Source: Trichosphaerium sp. ATCC 40318 (Eukaryota; Discosea; Flabellinia; Trichosidae). From it: a stretch of 64,000 bases of DNA. The stretch is taken from contig JALMLS010000579.1 of assembly GCA_038496445.1 (NCBI GenBank), forward strand, positions 62,001-126,000, written 5' to 3'. Positions 45,651 to 55,843 of the stretch are shown piece by piece. A model generated the notes under the pieces. It was not told where the DNA came from. It did no database searches and saw only the letters and a list, made by a program, of their open reading frames with translations. Every line of letters starts with the position of its first letter. Position 1 is the first letter of the stretch. The translations under genes and the position numbers were made by a program.

Positions 45651-46343
45651 GTGAGCACAAACTATCTCGAGCTGTACTTCTCTCAAAGTCCTATGAAATA
45701 GAGGACTGACCTCATGAAGCTGAATGAGATTTACTCGTGCTCAAACAATCTATTCAACGAGAGGCCTAGAAGCACCTAAGAAAGGAGAAAGTTAACAGCA
45801 AAATCATTACTTACCAATGGGGTAAATGTCTGAAACATTCAGACATCAATGAGGGCTATATTAGATCACTTTGATAGTAAATAGGCGGGAGTTGATGTAA
45901 AGCTATTGACGTTTGTATTCATTTTAACGTGAATACACAAATGCACCATGGTAGTTTTATGTGAAAGCACAAGGATACTCAAAGATTATTGGTTTATTTT
46001 TTTCAAGAATTTGTTGAGAACACGTGAAATTAAACGTGACACTTGACATGATTTATTGCGAGGTGACAAAAGCTGTTATTAATAAGAAAGCACATATTCG
46101 TTATGGGAGGTACCACATTGTATGTTACGACAACTCACATGATGTGCTGTATGTTCCTTTTAACTATTAACTCAGAAGTCAAACCAAATCTGTTTGTGTG
46201 GCCAAAACAGTTTTTTTATTTTACTGTTATTCGCCTTATTGAATGAATTCCTGACTGTAATTTTTTAGAGTGCAGAAAAAATGTGTTCTTCTTTGCTGGA
46301 TCTCCCACATGAGCTTCAAGAGTAGTAATATATTTGCACTTTA
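45651..46343. other. intergenic, near-featureless
   Basis: About 690 AT-rich bases. It holds an 8-base inverted repeat, TGTATTCA at 45914-45921 and TGAATACA at 45930-45937, that could form a small hairpin. No coding sequence is recognised. Confidence 0.35.
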
Positions 46344-46852
46344 GTGTTGATACCCTCACAAAATTCCATACACTGTCTAAACGAGCAGCAACTAACACCC
46401 ATTTTGATGAAGCATTGGAGAGGAAAGGGAAATGAATTAGATGGTATAAAAGTGGTAGAGTACAGACTCACTTATGCAACAAATGGATTGTGTAAAGAGT
46501 GGTATGAGAGTCAACAACTTATGATACAATACATGGTAGTAGATGGTAAAGAAAATGGCCTACGCAAAGAGCGGCATGAAAACGGATAGCTAGAGGTACT
46601 GAGTATGTGGGTGGATGACAAGCTAAATGAAGAATTTATAGAGTGGTATGAACAGTGGAAAAATCAAAGATTGATGATAAACTAAGAATGTAAAGAGTAT
46701 GAAAACGGGCAACTAAAAGCTCAAACTCACTGGGCTGATGATAAACTAAACGGTGACTACAAATTTTGGGAAGAAAACGGGCAACTAAATGAACATAGCA
46801 TGTGGGTAGATGATACCAAACAATACTCAAGAGTACAACATGAAATAGGGTG
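46344..46852 (+). pseudogene. decayed MORN-variant (YwqK-like) gene
   Basis: The stretch reads clear MORN-variant units in one general direction but with in-frame stops: KEWYESQQLMIQYMVVDGKE, NGLRKERHENG then a TAG, EFIEWYEQWKNQRLMI then a TAA, CKEYENGQLKAQTHWADDKL, and YKFWEENGQLNEHSMWVDD. No F-box-like head or start codon in context is found. The units match those of the intact genes at 25635 and 43607, so this is best read as a degenerating third copy. Confidence 0.65.
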
Positions 46853-47023
46853 ATATTGACCGCTTTTGTCACAGCATGATGCACTCACAAATCCTTGTAT
46901 ATTCAAGTGTTTACAAATAAAGCAAGAAGAATCGGAAAATGGGCTATTACAACTTTACCTTTTGAGAAAAAAAAATCCAGAGAAAAAAGTCAGTTCCTGT
47001 CAAGTTCCGTTAGAGGCAACAGG

Positions 47024-49661
47024 ATGACAGATCTTTTTCCCGTTGTTGATGGTTTAGATGCTTTTACGCCCTTCCCAGGTGACTGAGAGATAGGCTTAAA
47101 TAGTAAAGCAGTAATTAACGTTAAAACAGAGCTTGTGGATGATATCGATCTGGGGTTTACAAATCACGTTGATCATGCTTCATACGAGCCAGATACAGAT
47201 ACAACAGACGCCAGGTACGATTATGCGCTTGCCTAAATAAAACAAATCAAAAAACCCTTGCCCCCGGCTTACCTCTCCTGTAGGCCATCTCCTGAACCTA
47301 TACCTGATGAAATATATATTGGGCTTTACCAAAAACGACGTAACTCACGCGAATGGGTAGAAATAGTTGAAGGAGATCAAATACGAGTCACAAAATCAAT
47401 CGGGTAAAAAAAGTTAAAGTTCGGTTTTTTTTGGTAATTTGAAGGTTGGACACTAAAAAATCACGTGCTACCAAACGGTTTTAATTTTTTACGCCACTAC
47501 AGAATGCTTATATTATTTTCTTGTAGAAAACGCCTACAGATCCGTATTAGTGCTCATTTTCCGTTTAAAAAAGAGAACATATTGCTTTACCTTTTGGAGA
47601 GCAAGGATAATGATATAACAAGTATACCATTTATTTATGATGCAGATTTATGGACGTTTAAGAATACAGAAGAAGGTTACCTTGCAGAAAACGATGTAAA
47701 AGTTGAACACGCTTCGCGGTACGGGCACCTTAGCGTCAGTTTTTTTTTGTTTTTTCAACGATTGACAAAACGCTTCTACTATTTATTGTGCGTTGTGCTG
47801 AGTGTTGTTTTTTTCCTTTTAGTAAGGGCTATCTTCAATACCATGTGAACTTGTCAGATACAGGAGTAGGACATTCTGTAGTATTTCAGACACATGATAG
47901 CGGAAAGAAACCAAAGAAATTAAACGTTTCAAAACGAGATGGTGGATATATTTCATTTGCTTCCAAAAAAAGAAAACTGGATAAATGTACTGACAATATA
48001 TCACGTGAGAACGTCCACGTTATTCCAAGGTCATTACACGTTGACGTACGCTTAAAATCGAACAAACTCTGATTTAACGGATTTCACTATTTTGTGGATG
48101 TAAAAATAAGCTTATTTTTCTTTCGCAGGGTTCAGTATCAGCACAGTCTTTTTACAAGTTTTCTGATGTTCGTTTGAAAACTAATATTAAAGATCTTCAA
48201 GATCCTTTACCTACGCTAATGAAACTTAATGGTAAACGATATGAATGGGGAGGACAAGAAGCATCACAATTGGGTTCGTCTTTTTTTTACAGTTTTGAGG
48301 AAATTACACAAAGGCGTAATGCGTTTAAGTTTATTAATCGGAAAACGTATAGGTCTAGATGGCGGGAAGGAGATGTATGGATTTCTAGCTCAAGATATCG
48401 AACAGTAAGTCAGAATTAAATATGAAATAAGAAAAGTGTTTAAACCTGATGTCCTTTCAGGCATGCACCTTCTTGTGTAATGGACGATGAAGCAATGGGT
48501 CTTAAAGTTGTAGATTATACTGGTATAATACCATTACTTGTTGAAGCGTTCAAGACACGTGTTGAAGATGTTGATAAAGACAGAGAAAAAATGCATAAAC
48601 AACTTGATGAAGTTTCACGTGTTACAAAATACTTAAAATCTCTCGCTGTTATTGATAGAACACAAACACCTAGAGATGATCATAAAGATAAAACTAATCT
48701 TTTAAAATCATCGAAATCATCAAAATCATCAAAATCAACAAAAGAAAGCGAAGAGTCTGAAGAAGATAAACCAAAAAGAAAGGTACGAGTTTTAGGTTGA
48801 AGAAATATTTATTGATTTTTTTTTTCCTCTCAGGCTGACAATCGTCGCCCTTCCTTCAGTGTCTTAGCACGTATGAAAAGAGAAAGTGGAAGTGGTGGAA
48901 TGGCCGGTTTTAGGTCAAGTATATCAAGCAGTCTAAGCTCACGTATTGGGAGATCTACACGGTCGTCTAGTGTAGTAAAATCACCGGTAAATTTGTTTTC
49001 CCCTTGTTATTAGAAATCACATACGAAAGTTAACTTTTTTGTTTCTCAGGATGTGTTGTCCTCTGAGGAACCTATGACTGAACTAGAGGTTTCTGGATCA
49101 GAGCCAACAAGTCACAGCAGTCATAGCAAAACAATAGAAAAAATGAGCCAAAGGCAGAAACACTTCAATTCGTTCCAGAAGATAAAAAAGAAAAATACAA
49201 AGATCCCAAAGAAGGAAAAGAAAGAAAAAAAAGAGAAGAAACAAGTCGTGATCCCAAGATCAACAAAACCAACACGTGTTCATGTGAAGGGAGATAAAAC
49301 CAAAAAGAATCCCGTGGTAGACACAAACTTGACGAAACCTACAACAACAGCACGAAAAATGCCTCCAAAACCATTACCAAAACCGAAGAAAAAATCGACA
49401 AAACCGGAAAAGCAGCAGCCAGTTGTTTCTCCACAACCAATCCCGGTGCCTGTCAATGCACCCACCGTAGCTAAAACGCAAGTACGACGAAGTAATACGC
49501 AAAAAAATAGACTGGAAGCGAAACGAGCTCGTAAGCCGCGGGAAATGGATTTTGCCGCCGTAGGTGCTTCTCCAATATCTTATCTATGCATAAACATCGC
49601 TGTAAAAGCATGGAAGCGCTTCTCTCATGAATCTCAGGAAAATAAAGTTCGGAGCCGCTAA
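47024..49661 (+). CDS. MYRF/MrfA-like transcription factor: NDT80-type DNA-binding domain plus self-cleaving ICA (peptidase S74) domain
   Basis: ATG at 47024. After an acidic start, 47285-48060 encodes a beta-rich domain with features of the NDT80/PhoG-like DNA-binding fold: QKRRNSREWVEIVEGDQIRV, KRLQIRISAHFPFKKENILL, GYLQYHVNLSDTGVGHSVVF, and a basic KLNVSKRDGGYISFASKKRK. Next is the intramolecular chaperone auto-cleavage domain: YKFSDVRLKTNIKDLQDPL, where the Ser and Lys of SDVRLK are in the positions of the MYRF catalytic dyad, GKEMYGFLAQDIEQ (the GxIAQE-like block), and LKVVDYTGIIPLLVEAFKTR leading into a coiled coil. MYRF proteins trimerise, cleave themselves and release the DNA-binding part to the nucleus; Dictyostelium MrfA is a relative. 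The C-terminal half is Lys/Ser/Pro-rich; only one weakly hydrophobic segment (near 49550-49605) could be the membrane anchor. Confidence 0.8.
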
Positions 49662-49861
49662 ATGTGTCCGAAAATAGTGTGAAATAAAGTAAATTGTATA
49701 TTCCGAATAACCAAACGCAATTTGCAAGTAATACAAGTACGAAATTGCGGAAAAATTTCAGATCGGGATCTTAAGTCATGGCTTGTTAAGTTTAGGAGAA
49801 AAGTTATCGCTACAACGCACTTTCATATTCCCGAGAAGTGTAGCAACAACACATCATCAAC

Positions 49862-50977
49862 ATGCATCAAAATAAACTCAAAGTAGGCATTGTAGTATGC
49901 TTCGTAATGGCTGCTCTACTTTTCGCTGTACGTTCACTAGTAAAACGCTGAACGCTAACAACCGCTCTAGACAGTATTTGTAGCGCTACCATCACAAAAC
50001 AAAAAGAGACACCACTTTGCTCCTCTACCTCAAAAAGTAGACTCATTCACAACGCTTAGAAGGTACGTATCCATAACACCGTTCGCTTTACGAGCTTTTC
50101 CACTCAATTCCCCACCTTTCTAGAAAACTTGTGTTTTCTGTCCCAGGAAGAGTTGAAGTTGAGAGACACGCTGTTATTCTACCAGACGGAGAGATAGAAG
50201 ACAACTGGTTATGGGTAAGCTTTCTTTGTTTAAATTCTCCGCTAATTTTGCGTATTTTTAATTTATCGCTACTATACGCTATTACGCGTTTAATATACAT
50301 GTATCGTATAGTAGTCGGGTGAATACACTAATACTTGAGCGTGGTAGCGCCTTTAACCAAAAAAAGCTCAGCGTTCCCATTTCTGTGATCAGAATGCTGT
50401 TTTTCCGTTGCTACAGAAAATCCATTTTATCGCTTTTTTCTGTATATACTTACTGTATTAAAGGTGCTTACGCCAAGTTTTGTAAACATTATGGCTCTGA
50501 CTGAAGACAACAAAGTAATTATTTTCAAACAAGAAAAATACGCCACAGGTACGTTAGAAATCGCTCATTCAGTAGGAGTTTGTGAGTTTTAACGCAACTA
50601 ACTTTTTTTCAGATGGATTCTCACTAGCGGCTCCTGGAGGACACGTAGAACCAGGTGAAGAGTCTCTACCTGCTGCAAAGCGTGAACTAGTAGAAGAAAC
50701 AGGCTACGCTTCAGATGAATGGCATTTCTTGGGAGAATACACAATGGACGCTAATAGAGGCGTTGGTAAAGGTTATTTATACCTTGCACTCGACGCGAAG
50801 AAGGTTCAGGAGAAAATGTCAGAGGGAGATGTTGAAAAACAAGAAATGATGCTTCTCACTCTTGAAGAGTTAGAAGAAGCGATTCTAGACAACAAAATGC
50901 AAGTTCTATCATGGTCTGCTACTATGACAATGGGTTTGATGAAGCTCAAGCAACTACAACGCACAAGAACAGCATGA
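49862..50977 (+). CDS. Nudix hydrolase, ADP-sugar pyrophosphatase-like, with N-terminal membrane anchor
   Basis: ATG at 49862 starts MHQNKLKVGIVVCFVMAALL, a signal anchor with a hydrophobic core of about 15 residues. Four introns are removed. The middle exons give KLVFSVPGRVEVERHAVILP, DGEIEDNWLW, and ALTEDNKVIIFKQEKYAT. The last exon (50614-50977) carries the Nudix box: GGHVEPGEESLPAAKRELVE followed by ETGY, matching GX5EX7REXXEEXG, with the metal-binding Glu residues intact, and then GEYTMDANRGVGKGYLYLAL. The general form (substrate strand before the box, Arg-rich Nudix helix) is like ADP-ribose/ADP-sugar pyrophosphatases. The exact substrate is not known. The anchor would place the enzyme at a membrane or in the secretory path, unless that exon is misread. 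Confidence 0.82.
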
Positions 50978-51824
50978 ATATATAAATCACAACAAAAACA
51001 CTAAAGAGGAGGTGTGAACGCTATTACTATTTGTTTTACAGCGTTAGAAATGACGTTGACGTCAAAACAAATAGTTTTTTTTTAAAAACTGTATAATAGA
51101 GCCAAAAAGTAAATAAACAATAATAATTGGCGCTAGCGTAAGCGCTCCTATGTATTTTCTGTACATTCATGTCACATGAGAAAAGAGTGAAAAAAAAAGC
51201 GTGGACCACTTTCCTTTTTTAAACGAGCCTGACGTGCTGTGACAACATTTAAAAAAAAAATTGGTTCTCAATACCAATGGTTTCACGTGGTTATGTTGGC
51301 GTCATGTGCTCAACTTGCTGGTTTTCACGAGCATAAATGTGAAAAAGAAAAATCAATGTGAGGCTAAATATCAAAGACCCTTCTTACAATACATCAATGC
51401 GGCTCAGACAGAAAGGATACCGGGAAAACTATTGTGATACTTCTTCTTTGAAACACAAGGTGTAACGTTATGCAAATCATATGATGTTTTTTTTGCCTAT
51501 GGATATTGTGGTTTGGCTTCATAAAAAACATGGATTACAAGGTCCTTTCCATTTTAATCAGAACAAAAAACTGATTGAATTTTACAAAGTCTCCAAGTAG
51601 CAAGTCATGTTGGTGCTATACTCGCTGTCGAACCTCCAGTATTTACAGTATTCTATTACAGAATCATGGAAGGAAATCAGTGATGTTCACAGCTTTTTCC
51701 AACAAATACATTAGTAAATAAGCAAATAATTTATTTCAGGTAGAGAGAAACTTACAAACAAACAAAAAAAAAATATCACAATTTCATTTGATCAACCCTT
51801 TCTTCAATCTCTTTCCACCCCCAC
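50978..51824. other. convergent intergenic region, 850 bases
   Basis: Lies between the 3' ends of the Nudix gene and the dynamin-like gene. It contains a CRE-type palindrome TGACGTCA at 51057-51064 and a TCACGTGG at about 51283. No exon, RNA gene or repeat family is recognised. Confidence 0.4.
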
Positions 51825-54800
51825 TTACATATCATCAAAATCCCATAAACTAGGTAGAACAGCAGTATCAAATTCTAAAGCTTCCTTTTCAATACGAGAA
51901 AACTCAGTCTTAACATGCTCATGCTCTTTACCAAGTTTTGATTGAGTGCTCTCAATAGAGAACATACGTGCTAGACTTGCTTCACTTAATGTATGTATTT
52001 GTTCAACTGTTCGTGTCATTATAGTAGCTTGTCTAAAAAAGAAAGAAAAGCCATTAGCCTCGGTTGACAAGCCAAAAATCCAACAAAAAAAAAAAGAAAA
52101 ATTATATTGAACGGTACTTACGCATTTGCAGAGAGGAAATATGTGCGAACATTACGCATAATATTACCGCAAATCCTTGATTTAATATCTGAGAATATAT
52201 TCTCAGCAAGTGACTTAACATGTGCTGCTCGTTGATCATCTTCAACATCAAGATTAAACCTACAAAAAAAAAGTTAATATGAAACAAACATTCCTTGTTT
52301 CCAATAAAAGCTTTAAACATACCCTTGACGAGAAGACATGCCCCAATATATAGTCTGTGTACCATAAAACTCTTCCAAGCACCTCTCATAACACTGTGTA
52401 AGGGTTGTAGAGAGGTTCTGGCGATAGGACTGCTTCATAAAAGTAATAAAAGTAGGGTATCTCGTCAAGTTCAATTTACGTAATGCAATAGCATGTTGTA
52501 AGCGCTCACGCGTATGGAAAGCCGTATCAGTTACTATTGTGAGACGATAGAGTATCTCAAACGTCCTATCAAGTAATTTTCTTATCAAAGGCACTAATTG
52601 TTCTTCCGCAGACTTTCGCGCACGTTCAGTTGCCTATACAGGTATATAAGCATTGTATTATGTAATAAAAACGGCACGATAAATACATACAGTCCAAACA
52701 ACATCAACAGATCCAGCGTAAACCTCAAAATGCTCATCTTGGAGTGAAGTTTTCTTAGAAACCTTGGCGAACTCGTCTAGTAACCTGACAAGTTGAGCGC
52801 CTCCATAGAGTGGTACATCACCACTAACAACCTCTTCTTCGCGTATATTGATGGTATCCAACCACATAGCTATGTGAAAAGTAAATAGATGTAGACAACT
52901 CTTTGCGATACAATGAAATAACAAAAAACTAGACGTACAATGTTCCCGGTGTTCGTCTGATGTTTTTTGACCATGTAAATCCGGATTGCCTTCAACTGAT
53001 CCTTTCAATAGTCCTTGTATGACTTTAAGGTATGTAGTAGTATACCTCGCTGCGCGAGACCTGTAAAAGAAAAACAATGTAAGCAATATGGACTTTATTT
53101 GTGGACAGAAAAGAAAAGTTTTCATGGCATGTTGTTACCTGACGTTGTCTACAGTCCAAGAAGATGAAAGTGAGTTCAAATTATCCATTTCGCTTTTCAA
53201 CTGCTTTTTCTTTAAAGAAACGGCCAATCTAAGCTCAGGGAGAAAATCTAAAATCAAACAACAGTTAAAAAAAAGAAAACTTTGCAAGTTGAAGTCCATT
53301 CTACGAATGACGTACTCAAAAACTTTTGCCAAGCGAGTCTTAGTATACCCTTACGCAAAGCAAAAGCACCAACACGATCAGTGACACTATAAAATAAAAT
53401 CAGGTTTACATCAAAAAGAAACAACAAAAAAGTCAATAAAATCAAAACTTACTCTGAGCGTGTCAAACCAAGCCATGCCAATTGATGATAATCACGTGAC
53501 ATACACCTCCATATCCAGTTTTGGAATTTATCAGCCTTTCCAGCAAATCTTTGATGTACTGGATTTGGAGGCATAGAAAGCCAAAATGTGTTTTCACAAA
53601 GTTGTAAATCTCGTTCAAAGTGACCGTTGGCATTTTCAATACTCAGGTTCTCGAGGTACATGCCAAATTTTGTGTAAACCATAACACTGCGAGAAAACGT
53701 AGGATCAAGACGTTTAATCCATGCAGCAGCCATAGGAGATACTGTTCCACGCTTCTAAAGAAGTGTAAATATCGAAGAAACAGCAACACTACAACGAAAA
53801 AAAACACAACACTTACCTCATCTGCAAAGATTATTATGCGGTTTGGTTTACAAGCTTCTTTTATAACATACTCAGCTGCTTCGCCTTTTGAAAAAAATAA
53901 GTACTAATAGGTACACTTAACTATTAATCTTTGTACCATGAAGCTGTTCACAAGATGGAGTGTCAATAAGTGTTATATTCATAAGTGCATTTGTTTCGAT
54001 TGTTACATGTGTAGGTTCGATTGATGGCATGTTTAACTCACATAGCTTATCAGGAATATCTTTTAATATAATCTAAATAAAAAGTTATTACTACAAACAG
54101 CGTACTATCGCTCTTTTTTTGTACCTCTTCACCATTAATGAAGTATTTTGCTGTTGTACAGTCACTTCTCGATACAATATTATAAACAATCGGACGTTTA
54201 GTCCCTTGGTGGTCACCTAGCATTAAAATCCATTAAAACTTTAAAATCGGTACAATATTTTCAAATATAAATAAGAATTCCTGCGCACGTGTATTTTGTG
54301 CAATAGAATTTACTGGTTCGCCCAATATAGCCTCGATAATACTTGATTTTCCAGCACCTAAAAAAATGACATTAGTTACAAACTTCGTTTTGGAATCACT
54401 AGGTACCTCGTGGTCCAACAAGTATGATTTCTAGTGTACAATTGTTGTAAATGTTGAGAGAGCGAGAGTATGCCAGTGTCTTATGGTATAGCTGCGAATA
54501 ATAAGGTTAGACAATTGGTGAGAAATATCCAAAGAAACACGTACGTCTAATGGATAATTATGTTTGTTAAGTTTTTGTGCAACTCCATCTTTAGGTAAGA
54601 AGTCTCTATAAGATAGTGTCAGTAAAAGAGCCACCTGTTTCTTGAAATGTACTCCAAAAAAAAAACAAAAAAGAAAATAATGTTACACGCACATGAGTAC
54701 TTCTAATTCACGTTTTTGTAATTGAGTGATTGATTTAGGTGAGGGTTTTTGTGGTTGAGGAGGTGGTGTAGATTCTTTTGATGCTTCAATCGAAGCAGAC

Positions 54801-55647
54801 GGAGACTCAGGATGTAACTTCTTATCTGCTATCTTATGCTTTGAGTTATGACGAGAACTAACTTTTCTATGACTTCTCAAGCTAGTAGAAGTACGAGAAG
54901 ATGCTACAACATCATTGTGTGGTCTAGATTTTCTCAAAGATTTGGAACCTGTGTGATCCATTGATTGTCTTCTACTTTCCCCATGAGAACGTATTTTCCC
55001 ATCAGAATTTGCTCTTTCTGGATCTTCATGTCTAACCTGTTTTTTAAGAGAAAAAGTTAGTGTCAAAACCTTGCTTATATTCCGTTTATGTTAACATACC
55101 CTATGTACTGCAGGAAGATTACCAGTTGTGTTTCCTGTTTGGTTTAGATAAAAAATAAGTACAAAGACAAGCACGCGGTTGAAAATGATTTTGTATACAG
55201 TGTAGTAGTGGTAATTTATAAATGTATTAAATAAAGAGCGCACCTCTTGCGGTTTGAGCCAATCTCGGACTTGGTTTTGGGCTTTTTGATCTAGGGCTCT
55301 TATTACCTGGCGTAATGGCGTTTTTTGCCTGTTTTACGTCAGTAGGTGAAAAATAGCTAAAAAAAAGTCCTAACCGATCCGCCACCACTCAAACTTCGTC
55401 TGCTTTTCTTACTACCTGAGGAGTGGCTTTCTGTGTCCTTGATACGAGTGTCAGGAAAAGAGTTAGCTGATCTGTGTAAGTACCTTACGAGAGTCTTTTG
55501 ACGCGTCGTAAACACCTTTTAAGTTATCAGTTAGTGCGAAAAGGCAAAAATATAAAACGCCGTACTAGGTTCTGAAATAGTTTTACGAGATTTCTTATCG
55601 CGTTTACGCTGAGAACGCTTTCCTTTACTGTCTTGTTTTTTAGACAT
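51825..55647 (-). CDS. dynamin-like large GTPase with Ser-rich basic N-terminal extension
   Basis: ATG 55647 begins MSKKQDSKGKRSQRKRDKKS, and a Ser/Arg/Lys-rich region follows to about 54680. The GTPase domain then reads LEIILVGPRG joined in phase across an intron to AGKSSIIEAILGEPVNSIAQ (P-loop GxxxxGKS), HQGTKRPIVYNIV (dynamin-type switch I), MNITLIDTPSCEQLH where DxxG is expected, and RSVMVYTKFGMYLENLS where TKxD is expected. The remaining 53800-51825 is helical, in keeping with stalk and GED, ending SLWDFDDM. Dynamins self-assemble on membranes and drive fission or fusion. The P-loop is intact, but G3 and G4 are altered, so nucleotide handling may be unusual. About a dozen introns. The linker exons near 55100-55600 are approximate. 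Confidence 0.72.
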
Positions 55648-55843
55648 TTTTTAACTGTCGTGGACAATAAAGGGACTACTATACGCGCAAGACAGCTGGG
55701 TTAGATGTTACAAGAATAGCCAAGCGTAGACTTATGTAATTAAGTTTACGCGAAGAAATCTGTCTCACTTTCTGCACCGGCGTTAATCTGTGTGCGTAAC
55801 TTAGCGAGAGTGTTAATGGTTAATTTGGCAGTAAAACATTAGT
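55648..55843. promoter_or_regulatory. divergent promoter region
   Basis: 196 bases between the start codons of the minus-strand dynamin-like gene and the plus-strand CLU-like gene. No motif assigned. Confidence 0.35.
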
